This document shows, piece by piece, positions 42,434 through 51,955 of a stretch of 64,000 nt of DNA (within the stretch, counting starts at the first letter, position 1; each line of letters starts with the position of its first letter). The translations under genes and the position numbers were made by a program. The stretch spans positions 62,001 through 126,000 of the forward strand of contig QCJB01000001.1 in assembly GCA_003216295.1 (NCBI GenBank), given 5' to 3'. Origin of the DNA: Prochlorococcus sp. AG-402-P16. GTDB lineage: Bacteria; Cyanobacteriota; Cyanobacteriia; PCC-6307; Cyanobiaceae. The notes beneath the pieces were generated by a model that was not told the origin of the DNA, searched no databases, and saw only the letters and a program-made list of their open reading frames with translations.

Positions 42434-45400
42434 ATGAGAATAGCAATTGATTTACAAGGGATTCAGAGTCCAGGAAGTAGAACAAGAGGTATTGGTCGTT
42501 ATTCAAAAGAAATAATTCAATCTTTAATCCGCCATTATCCAGATAATGAATATATACTTGTAGCTAATTCTCTCCTTTCAGATATTAGCGTAGATTTTAC
42601 TAATGAGATTATAAATAATAATAACGTGACTTATTTTACTTGGTCTTCTCCTGGCCCTTTGGATTATCTTTCTAATAATAGAATAGTACGTACAATTAGT
42701 ACTTATCTTAGATCATATGCTTTCTCAAAACTTCATGTTGATGTTATTTTGATTACAAGTTATTTTGAAGGCTTTACCGAGAATTGTCTTACAGAAATTG
42801 ATAGGGATTTTTTAAATATTCCGATTTTATCTATTTTCTATGATCTTATTCCTTTAATTAATCAAGAAAAGTATTTAAATAATAATCCTGATTTTTCAAA
42901 GTTTTATAAAGATAAATTAGATCAATTAAAATCGTTTGATGGATTATTAGCGATCTCTCAATCTTCTAGAAATGAAGCAATTAAATATTTAGAGTTTAAT
43001 TCTAATTCTGTATTTAATATTTCTTCAGCTTGTGATCGCTTCTTATTTAATCCTAAGAAGAGAAATGATATTCATTCCGATCTATCAATTTCATCATTTG
43101 GACCATATATTTTATATACTGGTGCTGCTGATCCAAGAAAAAATATTTTTAAACTTTTACATGCTTATTCTCTTCTTTCTCAAGAAATTGTCTCTAACTA
43201 TAAACTAGTAATTGCTGGAAAGTTAATTGAAGCTGAAATTCAACAAATAAATAATTGGATTGAACAATATCATATTAATTCAAATAATATTTTGCTTTTG
43301 GGTTATGTTAATGATTCTGATTTAGTGCGTCTATATCAAAATTGCCATCTTTTTGTTTTTCCTTCGTTGCACGAGGGGTTTGGACTCCCTGTCTTAGAGG
43401 CTATGTCCTGTGGAGCTCCCGTTATTGGATCTGATTGTACGAGTTTACCTGAGATCATTGGAAATAAGAGAGCGACATTTGACCCTTATAATGTTTTGAG
43501 TATTAAAAACTTAATTGAAAAGGCATTAATAGATAGTAGCTTTCACGCATTTCTTGTTGAGAATTCAAAGATCCAAAGTAATTTATTTTCGTGGGCTAAT
43601 TGTGCTTCATTAGCTATTTCGGGTATTAATCAATGTTTAAAAGATAAAAAACCTTTGTCTTCAGAATTGAATTGGTACCTTATTTCTAAACATAATAAAG
43701 AAAAATTTGATCTTCTGATTTCCAAGATCTTAACAAATAAATATCTAAGGAATTCTTTAAATCAAGAGCTTATAAAACAGATTTCGGCTTCTATCGATTT
43801 GATTAATATCAAAGCAGATAATATTTCCCGTTTAATTCCCAATTATAACTCTGAAATTTCTTGGAAATTGGAGGGCCCTTTTGATTCTAATTATAGTCTT
43901 GCAATTCTTAATAGATATCTTTTGAACTCTTTTGATAAGTTAATTGATTCTTTATCTATTCATAATACCGAAGGTTTTGGAGACTATCCAGTAAATGAAA
44001 AATTTATCAGCAAATACTCTCTATTAAATTCATATTATATTAATTCTATTAATGATAATTCAGAATCAGTTGTAGTCAGCAGGAACTTATATCCACCAAG
44101 AGTATCAGATATGTCTTCTCGATTAAATCTTTTGCATTCATATGGTTGGGAAGAATCTGTAATTCCTTCAGAATGGGTTAATGAATTTAATTTTAATTTG
44201 CAGGGAATAAGTGTAATGTCTTATCAAGTAAAAAAGATATTAATTGATAATGGCGTAACAGTTCCTATAAGTATTTCTGGCTTAGGACTAGATCATTTGA
44301 ATCACATTGAACCCTGTGACTCTTTTCAGGTTAAGGCCAGGAAATTTAAATTCTTACATATTTCATCTTGCTTTCCGCGGAAAGCTGTAGATGTATTACT
44401 AAAATCCTATGAAAACTCTTTTGATGACCAAGATGATGTAAGTCTTATTATAAAAACTTTTGATAATCCTCATAATAAACTTTTAGAGATTTTATATGAA
44501 TTAAAAAAAAGAAATAGTAATTTTCCTGATGTTGTTGTATTGACTGAAGATTTAAATGAATCAGAAATGAAAGCTCTTTATTTGCAATCTAATGCCTTAG
44601 TTGCTCCAAGTAGAGGTGAGGGTTTTGGTTTGCCTATAGGTGAAGCAATGCAATTAGGTGTGCCTGTTATTGCGACAGGCTGGGGTGGTCATATGGATTT
44701 TTGTAATTCCAATAATAGTTGGTTAATTGATTTCAATTTTCAAAAAGCTGATACACATTTTAATTTAGATTTGTCGTATTGGGCTGAACCATCATATATC
44801 CATTTGAGTAAGTTGATGAAAAATATTTTCTACTCTTCAATGAGTGAATTGAGTCAAAAAACTTCATTAGCTAAGAAAGAGATTTCATGTTTCACTTGGG
44901 ATCAAGTTTCTATGATGAATCTTGATTTTTCAAAATATCTACTCAGTAATTCAGTCAGAATTCCAAAGAAAATAGGATGGGTAACTCCATGGTTTGGTAA
45001 ATGTGGTATTGCCTCTTATTCAAAACATCTAATCGATTATATGGAAGATGATATTACTTTGTTTACTCCACTAGAAGAGAGTTACTCAAATCATAAAACT
45101 ACTTCATTTAAGATTGTACCTTCATGGAATTATGATTCAACTGACGAAAGTAGTTTTAGTTTACTTTATAATCATATTATATCTTTTAAAATTACAACAT
45201 TAGTTATACAATTCAACTATGGTTTTTTTGACTTTGATAATTTTTCTAGATTCATCAATCAACTAACTTTAGCTAAAATAAATGTTGTTGTTTTTTTACA
45301 TTCTACTAATGATCCAGATAATCAAAATAACAAAAAATTGTTCTTACTTAGTGAGGCATTAAAAAAATGTAGGAGAGTATTTGTACACACTTTTAATGAT

Positions 45401-46099
45401 CTTAATAATTTAAAAAATCTTAGAATAATTAATAATGTAGCCTTATTTCCGCATGGTATTCCTGATTTTAATCCTCCTTTAAAGCAAAAACTTAATTTAA
45501 TTAATACTAGGTTAAATAATAAAAATTTGAAAATATCATCATTTGGTTTCTGTTTGCCAAATAAAGGTTTTAAGGAGCTATTATATGCAATTAAAATTCT
45601 AAAAGATCAGAAAATTCTAATAACCTTAGATTTATATTCTGCTATTTATAGTCAAGAATATTCTTATTATTTTGAAGAGCTTAAGGAACTAAGGTTGTCA
45701 CTTGGTCTTGAAGCAAATACAACTTTATATAGTGATTACATGTCTGAAAAAGATTCTCTAATTAGTCTTTTCTGTTCAGATTTAATTGTTTTTCCATATC
45801 AATCTTCTAAAGAGTCTTCAAGTGCCGCAGTGAGACAGGCTTTAGCAGTTAATAGACCAATATTGGTTTCCAAATTAGATATTTTCGATGATGTCAGTGA
45901 TCATGTTGAATATTTATCTGGAATGACTCCAAAGGAAATAGCCAATGATTTAATGTTGTTTGTAAATAAAAAATATTCTGGATCTAAATTATTCGATAAT
46001 AATGAACAGAAAATAAGATGTTTAAATCAAAGAAAATTTAGTTTTTTAGCACCTCGGTTGTCTTCGATTATAGACAGTCTTGAATTTAATAAAGATTAA
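42434..46099 (+). CDS. Multidomain glycosyltransferase with three GT modules
   Basis: 1221 aa; GT4 donor-site motifs HEGFGLPVLEAMSCGAPVIGSD (module 1) and REGEGFGLPIGEAM-type SRGEGFGLPIGEAMQLGVPVIATG (module 2), plus third GT-B-like module IGWVTPWFGKCGIASYSKHL...ESSSAAVRQALAVNRPILVS. Confidence 0.9.
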   Translation: MRIAIDLQGIQSPGSRTRGIGRYSKEIIQSLIRHYPDNEYILVANSLLSDISVDFTNEIINNNNVTYFTWSSPGPLDYLSNNRIVRTISTYLRSYAFSKLHVDVILITSYFEGFTENCLTEIDRDFLNIPILSIFYDLIPLINQEKYLNNNPDFSKFYKDKLDQLKSFDGLLAISQSSRNEAIKYLEFNSNSVFNISSACDRFLFNPKKRNDIHSDLSISSFGPYILYTGAADPRKNIFKLLHAYSLLSQEIVSNYKLVIAGKLIEAEIQQINNWIEQYHINSNNILLLGYVNDSDLVRLYQNCHLFVFPSLHEGFGLPVLEAMSCGAPVIGSDCTSLPEIIGNKRATFDPYNVLSIKNLIEKALIDSSFHAFLVENSKIQSNLFSWANCASLAISGINQCLKDKKPLSSELNWYLISKHNKEKFDLLISKILTNKYLRNSLNQELIKQISASIDLINIKADNISRLIPNYNSEISWKLEGPFDSNYSLAILNRYLLNSFDKLIDSLSIHNTEGFGDYPVNEKFISKYSLLNSYYINSINDNSESVVVSRNLYPPRVSDMSSRLNLLHSYGWEESVIPSEWVNEFNFNLQGISVMSYQVKKILIDNGVTVPISISGLGLDHLNHIEPCDSFQVKARKFKFLHISSCFPRKAVDVLLKSYENSFDDQDDVSLIIKTFDNPHNKLLEILYELKKRNSNFPDVVVLTEDLNESEMKALYLQSNALVAPSRGEGFGLPIGEAMQLGVPVIATGWGGHMDFCNSNNSWLIDFNFQKADTHFNLDLSYWAEPSYIHLSKLMKNIFYSSMSELSQKTSLAKKEISCFTWDQVSMMNLDFSKYLLSNSVRIPKKIGWVTPWFGKCGIASYSKHLIDYMEDDITLFTPLEESYSNHKTTSFKIVPSWNYDSTDESSFSLLYNHIISFKITTLVIQFNYGFFDFDNFSRFINQLTLAKINVVVFLHSTNDPDNQNNKKLFLLSEALKKCRRVFVHTFNDLNNLKNLRIINNVALFPHGIPDFNPPLKQKLNLINTRLNNKNLKISSFGFCLPNKGFKELLYAIKILKDQKILITLDLYSAIYSQEYSYYFEELKELRLSLGLEANTTLYSDYMSEKDSLISLFCSDLIVFPYQSSKESSSAAVRQALAVNRPILVSKLDIFDDVSDHVEYLSGMTPKEIANDLMLFVNKKYSGSKLFDNNEQKIRCLNQRKFSFLAPRLSSIIDSLEFNKD

Positions 46100-46102
46100 T
46101 TT

Positions 46103-47113
46103 TTAATTTCTTTCCTTGAAATCTATTAATTTTTCTATAATAGAATCAACACTAATTTTTGTTTTCCATCCAAGTTCTTTAAATATTTTACTTGGATCAC
46201 CACAACTATTTTCTATTTCTGTTTCTCTAAAAAGTTTTTTATCTGATGTTACATACTCTTGCCAATCTAAATCTAGTTTTTTAAATGCTATTTCTATAAA
46301 TTTTTTTAGAGTAGTTAATTTTCCAGTACAAATAATTTGATCATTCATCATTTCTGAATTTGCTATTAACTGCATTGCTTCTACATATTCTGGAGCCCAT
46401 CCCCAATCTCTAGCTATTTCTAAATTACCGAGTTTTAGTACTTTTGTTGTTCCTTTTTTGCATTCTATTGCACCTGAAATTATTTTTTGGGTCACAAAAG
46501 AAGATTTTCTTAATGGAGATTCATGATTAAACAAGACTCCAGTCATGCATTTTAGACCGTAAACTTCTCTATACAATTTTACAAGATTGAAGCTAGTTGA
46601 TTTACTGATTGCATAAGGATTAATTGGTTGATGAACATCTTCAATTGAGGCAGGTTTTTTCATGTTTCCAAAGATTTCGCTACTGCCAGCAAAAAAAATC
46701 GAACCCTTAAAATCTAATTTTCTACATGTTTCAAGAATATTATGAGAACCATTTATAATACTTTTTAATGTTTTTCTAGGGTGTCTAAATGATTCTCCTA
46801 CAGATGATTGTCCAGCTAGATTATATATTTCTCTTGGTTGGTATTTCTCTATCAAGCTAGAAATTGTTGAATATTTCTCGATATCTCCATCAATCATTTC
46901 TACTTCTTTTTCGATACCTAATATCAAATGATTTTTTATAGGTTGTTTTGTTTGCAAACGTGATAGCCCAATAACCCTGAAGCCTTTTTTTAAAAGGGAT
47001 TTGGAAATTAGTGACCCATCTTGACCACTGGCACCAAATATAAGAGCTGTCTTTGCAGTCAAAATTAATTTTAATTTATTGACCATTGTCCGTCTTTTCA
47101 GGATATTCATCAA
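46103..47113 (-). CDS. GDP-mannose 4,6-dehydratase-like NAD-dependent epimerase/dehydratase (start may be MVNKLK internal)
   Basis: TALIFGASGQDGSLISKSLLKKGFRVIGLSR, EIYNLAGQSSVGESFRHP, GVLFNHESPLRKSSFVTQKI. Confidence 0.88.
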   Translation of the reverse strand: MMNILKRRTMVNKLKLILTAKTALIFGASGQDGSLISKSLLKKGFRVIGLSRLQTKQPIKNHLILGIEKEVEMIDGDIEKYSTISSLIEKYQPREIYNLAGQSSVGESFRHPRKTLKSIINGSHNILETCRKLDFKGSIFFAGSSEIFGNMKKPASIEDVHQPINPYAISKSTSFNLVKLYREVYGLKCMTGVLFNHESPLRKSSFVTQKIISGAIECKKGTTKVLKLGNLEIARDWGWAPEYVEAMQLIANSEMMNDQIICTGKLTTLKKFIEIAFKKLDLDWQEYVTSDKKLFRETEIENSCGDPSKIFKELGWKTKISVDSIIEKLIDFKERN

Positions 47114-47520
47114 CTGTCCAATTTATTTTTTAAGTCCTTTTCCGATGCTTGATGAATTCAAATGATCTTCGGAATTTGGCCTGTTTGTATCAAAAATTAC
47201 TCATAATCTGTTATTTCAAAAATGGGTGTGCACTTTAATTTCTGGATCTTCTGCCTTGTTGGTCTTCATTTTTTCTTGCTTTGAAATTGTGTCCTCAATC
47301 GCTTTAATATTTCAAAGATTTTAACTCTATTGCTTTCTTGAGATGTCTTTATTTGCAATGAGTCTACTTGATATCAAAGTCTTTTTCAATGTACTAGGGA
47401 TTGAATGTAAAATTGTTTTTTAGCTCGATTTCCCCTCTGTTTTTTATTTATAAAATGTTCGGATTTCCTTGTTTGAGATAAAAAAAATGTTGCTATTACA
47501 CTCATGCACCGTATATTTAC

Positions 47521-47550
47521 TTGAGTTTCTGTTTCATCAGGTTATATAGT
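47521..47550 (+). promoter_or_regulatory. Candidate sigma70-type promoter for the RTX gene
   Basis: -35 TTGAGT (47521-47526) and -10 TATAGT (47545-47550) with 18-bp spacing, or TATATA at 47543-47548 with 16 bp; about 75 nt upstream of the ATG. Confidence 0.4.
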
Positions 47551-47569
47551 GCCTGCTCAAAACAGATAG

Positions 47570-47586
47570 CCGCAGTTCATCTGCGG
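47570..47586 (+). promoter_or_regulatory. 5' leader stem-loop upstream of the RTX gene
   Basis: Perfect 6-bp stem CCGCAG-TTCAT-CTGCGG, 38 nt before the ATG at 47625. Confidence 0.5.
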
Positions 47587-47624
47587 AGATCCTTAACTTA
47601 AGAACAAATTTTTTCTTCTCCCCC

Positions 47625-50600
47625 ATGGCCAACGCGACTAGCACACAACTCCAAGAGCTTTACGTTGCATACTTCGGGCGCGCTGCTGATCCCACAGGTC
47701 TGGATTACTGGACTAAAAAAGGGATCTCTACAGCAGATTTCGCCGCTGATATGTATGCCCAAGCCGAATTTAAAGATGCATACGGCAGTCTCTCAACTGA
47801 GGCACAGGTAAATCAGATTTATAAAAATCTCTTTGATAGAGAAGCTGACGTAGATGGATTGAATTATTGGACACTTGAAATCAATCTCGGCAACATAAAG
47901 CTTGCTGAAATTGCAAATCATCTAATTTATGCAGCTCAAAACAACGCTGGTAGTGAGACTGATAAAACAGCATTAACTAATAGAACCAATGCCGCTGTTG
48001 CTTATACAGCGAAAGTTAAAGAAAGTACAACTGCAATTCTTGCTTTCCAAGCTCAATCAACTGACCCATGGGTTGCAGGTGTAAATATTACTGAAGCAGT
48101 ATCTTACTTATCTGGTATTGATGCAGACACTGCTCATACTGCTGCCGGTGTTGCTTCAAGTGTCTCAACTATCACTGCTAATGGAACTCCTAGTGAAGCT
48201 AAGTCCTTCACTCTGACAACTGGTATTGATTCATTTACTGGTGGTAATGCTGCAGATACATTCACTGCTGCTAACACCGCTACAAATGCTGCAAATCAAA
48301 CATTTAATACTGGTGATTCACTAGTTGGTGGAGGAGGTAGCGATACTCTTGACGCCACTATTGGAGTAGCAGCTACTTACCAGGCAAATAACGTATCTGG
48401 TATTGAAACAATTAATGGTACTTTCGGAGCTGCTGGAACCATTTCACTTCTTGGTTCAACAGGAGTTACAACAGTAAACTCAAATGCTTCTACTGCAGCT
48501 GCAATATTCACCAATATTGCTTCTACAGACGTCGCTTTAAAAGCAACAAGTACAGATCAAAACGCAACATATACATTTACAAGCACTGCCGTATCTGGAA
48601 CAGCTGATAGTGCAACTTTGACTTTGTCAAACGTCACTGCTGGTACTCATACAATTGCAGGTATTGAAACATTAAATATCGTTTCTTCAGGCGGCCCTAA
48701 CGCTTTAACTGCTCTAACTGCAGCTGCGGCAACTACGATCAACGTTTCTGGTGGTCAGACACTTGATCTTGGTACTTTCAATGCTGTTGCAACAACCATT
48801 AGCGCTGCGGAAGCAACTGCTGGGTTGACTGTTATTTCTAATAACACCTCTGCTGCAACTGTTACTGGTGGTTCAGGAAATGATGTTGTCACCTTTACAG
48901 AAGACACAGCTGCAGCCAACAAGTTTGTTGGTGGAGCTGGAGATGACAAGGTTACTTTCACAGCGAATTTAGGAACTACAGATTCAATTTCTGGTGGAGC
49001 TGGTACTGATACCTTGATTATTGAAGATGATTCAAATGCTACTGGTTATTCCACTCCTACAACTCGCATAATTGATGGTTTTGAAAAGCTTGAAATTGGT
49101 ACAGCTTTAGCTGCAAGCTTAACTGTTGCAAATATCCAAGAGGGAATTACAGAAGTCATCTTTGATGATGATGTTGCCACTGGTTTGACCTTGACTTTGG
49201 AGGCTGGTACTCAGCAAGTTGAATTCGAAGCTGCTGCATTCGCTGATGGTGAGAGTTTCACTGTCACAGATACTGGTAGTGCTACAAATGACACTCTTAC
49301 TTTTGAGAATGGTCTAGCTACAGCAAGTGTTTGGACAGACGTTGACTTAACAATTAATGGATTTGAAACCTTCAATGTCTTAACAACATCTACTGGTGCT
49401 AAGTCAACTCAGAATATTGATGACATCACCATGACTCCTGATACTGGTGGTACTGCAACATTCAAAGCTTCAGGTACGAATAAACTCACAACTGCCGCAA
49501 TTACTGCAGATGTGATTGACGCCTCAGGCTTAACTGCTGCTTCAAGTGGTAGCACATTTACAATGGGGACTCCTGTAGGAGTTGAATCAATTACAGGTTC
49601 TGCAGGTAATGACACACTTACTGGAGATGCCTCAAGTAGCATCGATGGTGGAGCTGGTAGTGACTCAATTACTGGTGGTTCAGGAAACGACACTCTTGTA
49701 GGTGGAGCTGGTGCTGACACAATCACCTCAGGAGCTGGTAATGACACCATCTCAGCTGGTGCTGGTAATGACACCATTACTGTTGGGGATAATATTACTC
49801 AGGCTGACACCATAGATGGTGGAGCTGGTACTGACACCATTAGTATTACTGGTGCTTCAAGTAGTGGTATTAGCGCGTTAAATGCACTATCTGTATCTAA
49901 CGTCACAACATTGAATGCGAATATCTCGAATATCGAGAATATGTCTATATCAAGTGCTTTGAACGTAAGTTCATTTGATGTAGCTCGCTTAGACAGTATT
50001 AGTAACATCACTTTGGCAGCTGGATACACAGGTGCTGAGACACTTTCAGGTCTTGCTGATGGTGCAAGCATTACTCTTGCAACAGCTGATACAGGTGGTG
50101 CTTCTGCTTTAACTCTTACACTGGCATCAACATCAGGTTCTAGTGATTCAGTAACAGTTAACCTCGAGAATGATTCTTCTACTGACTTTGATGCATTGAC
50201 TATTGCATCTGTAGAGAACATTACTCTTACTACTGCTGAAGCTACAGCAACAACAACTGTTGAAGTACATACTGTCGATATGACAGCTGCTGCGCTAACA
50301 ACCTTGACTGTTACAGGTACTGAGGGTCTGAACCTTATGGGTGCCAACGTTACAGCTTCTACTGTTGATGCATCAGGAGTTAAGGGTTTGGGTATAAAAA
50401 TGCTTACTAACGGAGTTGGCGTTACTTATACAGGTTCATCAAAAGTTGACGTAGTTGCTGGTGGTGTAGGAGCCGATACTATCTCTGGTGCTGGCGGTGC
50501 TGACCAATTGAGTGGAGGAACTGGAGCTGACTCAATAGTCGGTGGAGCAGGTGCCGACACACTTTCTGGTGGTGCTGGTAATGACACTATTGATCTAGGA

Positions 50601-51788
50601 GCGTCTGATTCTTCCATTGATGTTTACACCTCTCTTGGTGGATCAGGTACAACTAACATTGATACAATTCAGAACTTCAATGCTGGTTCAAGTGCAGGAG
50701 ACATACTTGCCCTTCACAACTCAACTTATCAGGGTGCTGATTTCATTAAAGATGACACCTCATTAGTCGCAAATATCACAACTAACACAACTGCAGCTGC
50801 TGCTAACTCAAACATCTTTACCTTGACTCAAGGTAAATTCGCTAACGCTGCAGCAATTAGCACTGCATTAGCGTCTGGTGGAAGTGTCACCTTTGGTAGT
50901 GGTATTTCTTCTGGTGGTGTTGGTCATGTTGTTCTTGTATATCAAGCTTCAACTGGTGGCGATGCAAGAATTGCTACTGCTCAAGTAGCAGATGCAGGTG
51001 GTGTGGATGAAGTTGTTGACGTTGCTGTACTAAGTGGAGTTACAGACATAACTTCATTAGTCGCAGGCAACTTTAATCTTGATGATCTATTTGGCCATGC
51101 TGGAGCTGATACCCTAGCTGGTAGTGCAGGTGCTGAAACTATCTACGCTGGTCACGGTGTTGACAGTATCAACTCTGGAGTTGGAGCTGACATTATTAGC
51201 CTTGAAACGACTTATGACGTCGGTTCAGCGGATACAATCCTCATGACTCAGGCTGCTACCTTAGATACAATCACAGGTTTCACGGCTGGCACCAGTGGCG
51301 ACCTTATCCAAATTGATATCTCTGAATTCGTTAAAATCAGTTCAGTTACATCAGGTACACTTGATCAGTTAGTTGCTTTCTCAGCCACTGCCACCATTGA
51401 AGACGTAGCAGCTACCGACACTGTTAGCTTTGCAACTATCGACGGTGACAACGAAACAACTGCTGTATTCGAGGCCGCTGAGCTACTATTGCTTGACTCT
51501 GCAACGGCTACTTTCGCAAACGTAGCTATCGCTGTAGATGCATTCGAGATTGCTGGTGCTCATACTCTGGTACACCAATCTGACATCACCACAGCTGATG
51601 CTTTCTTATTCGCATACGAGAATGGAACTGAAGTACGTCTCGCTTTAGCTTCAGTTATCGCATCTGATGACAACTCTGCTTCAGCATCTGGTATCACTAA
51701 CACCAACTTAAGAGGAGTTGACCTTGCGGTACTTTCAGGAGTTACTGATGTATCAACTCTAGTTGCAGCAAACTTAGACTTCGTATAA
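47625..51788 (+). CDS. Large RTX (hemolysin-type calcium-binding) surface protein with N-terminal DUF4214 repeats; candidate S-layer/surface-layer type I secretion substrate
   Basis: 1387 aa; N-terminal LYVAYFGRAADPTGLDYWTKKG and IYKNLFDREADVDGLNYWTLEINLG (DUF4214); nonapeptides GGAGSDSITGGSGNDTLVGGAGADTI and GGTGADSIVGGAGADTLSGGAGNDTI; Ala/Thr/Ser-rich, no Cys seen. Confidence 0.93.
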   Translation: MANATSTQLQELYVAYFGRAADPTGLDYWTKKGISTADFAADMYAQAEFKDAYGSLSTEAQVNQIYKNLFDREADVDGLNYWTLEINLGNIKLAEIANHLIYAAQNNAGSETDKTALTNRTNAAVAYTAKVKESTTAILAFQAQSTDPWVAGVNITEAVSYLSGIDADTAHTAAGVASSVSTITANGTPSEAKSFTLTTGIDSFTGGNAADTFTAANTATNAANQTFNTGDSLVGGGGSDTLDATIGVAATYQANNVSGIETINGTFGAAGTISLLGSTGVTTVNSNASTAAAIFTNIASTDVALKATSTDQNATYTFTSTAVSGTADSATLTLSNVTAGTHTIAGIETLNIVSSGGPNALTALTAAAATTINVSGGQTLDLGTFNAVATTISAAEATAGLTVISNNTSAATVTGGSGNDVVTFTEDTAAANKFVGGAGDDKVTFTANLGTTDSISGGAGTDTLIIEDDSNATGYSTPTTRIIDGFEKLEIGTALAASLTVANIQEGITEVIFDDDVATGLTLTLEAGTQQVEFEAAAFADGESFTVTDTGSATNDTLTFENGLATASVWTDVDLTINGFETFNVLTTSTGAKSTQNIDDITMTPDTGGTATFKASGTNKLTTAAITADVIDASGLTAASSGSTFTMGTPVGVESITGSAGNDTLTGDASSSIDGGAGSDSITGGSGNDTLVGGAGADTITSGAGNDTISAGAGNDTITVGDNITQADTIDGGAGTDTISITGASSSGISALNALSVSNVTTLNANISNIENMSISSALNVSSFDVARLDSISNITLAAGYTGAETLSGLADGASITLATADTGGASALTLTLASTSGSSDSVTVNLENDSSTDFDALTIASVENITLTTAEATATTTVEVHTVDMTAAALTTLTVTGTEGLNLMGANVTASTVDASGVKGLGIKMLTNGVGVTYTGSSKVDVVAGGVGADTISGAGGADQLSGGTGADSIVGGAGADTLSGGAGNDTIDLGASDSSIDVYTSLGGSGTTNIDTIQNFNAGSSAGDILALHNSTYQGADFIKDDTSLVANITTNTTAAAANSNIFTLTQGKFANAAAISTALASGGSVTFGSGISSGGVGHVVLVYQASTGGDARIATAQVADAGGVDEVVDVAVLSGVTDITSLVAGNFNLDDLFGHAGADTLAGSAGAETIYAGHGVDSINSGVGADIISLETTYDVGSADTILMTQAATLDTITGFTAGTSGDLIQIDISEFVKISSVTSGTLDQLVAFSATATIEDVAATDTVSFATIDGDNETTAVFEAAELLLLDSATATFANVAIAVDAFEIAGAHTLVHQSDITTADAFLFAYENGTEVRLALASVIASDDNSASASGITNTNLRGVDLAVLSGVTDVSTLVAANLDFV

Positions 51789-51805
51789 AACTAAGTTTTA
51801 ATGAT

Positions 51806-51839
51806 TAAAAAAACCCGACTTTGGTCGGGTTTTTTTTTG
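51806..51839 (+). terminator. Rho-independent terminator after the RTX gene
   Basis: AAAAAAACCCGAC-TTTG-GTCGGGTTTTTTTTT: GC stem with U-tract, about 20 nt after the stop. Confidence 0.93.
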
Positions 51840-51955
51840 TCTTTTATTTATTCTTAAATTTAAAAACTTTTGATTTACTTCCTTTCCTATTTAGAATCTA
51901 ATTAAGTGGCATGAAATCTAATTATTGGTGATGATTAACCTTTTGTCTTAATTTA

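Noticed and set aside
49799-50347. 182-aa antisense ORF and other long minus-strand ORFs (48755-48961, 49409-49777, 50426-50617) inside the RTX gene
   Set aside because: Low-complexity V/A/P/S-rich translations are the mirror of repetitive GGxGxD-coding DNA; the plus-strand RTX protein explains them.
49600-50620. CRISPR-like or tandem DNA repeats
   Set aside because: The repeats (GGTGGAGCTGGTGCTGACAC-type) are in-frame RTX nonapeptide codons, not spaced CRISPR repeats; no cas genes.
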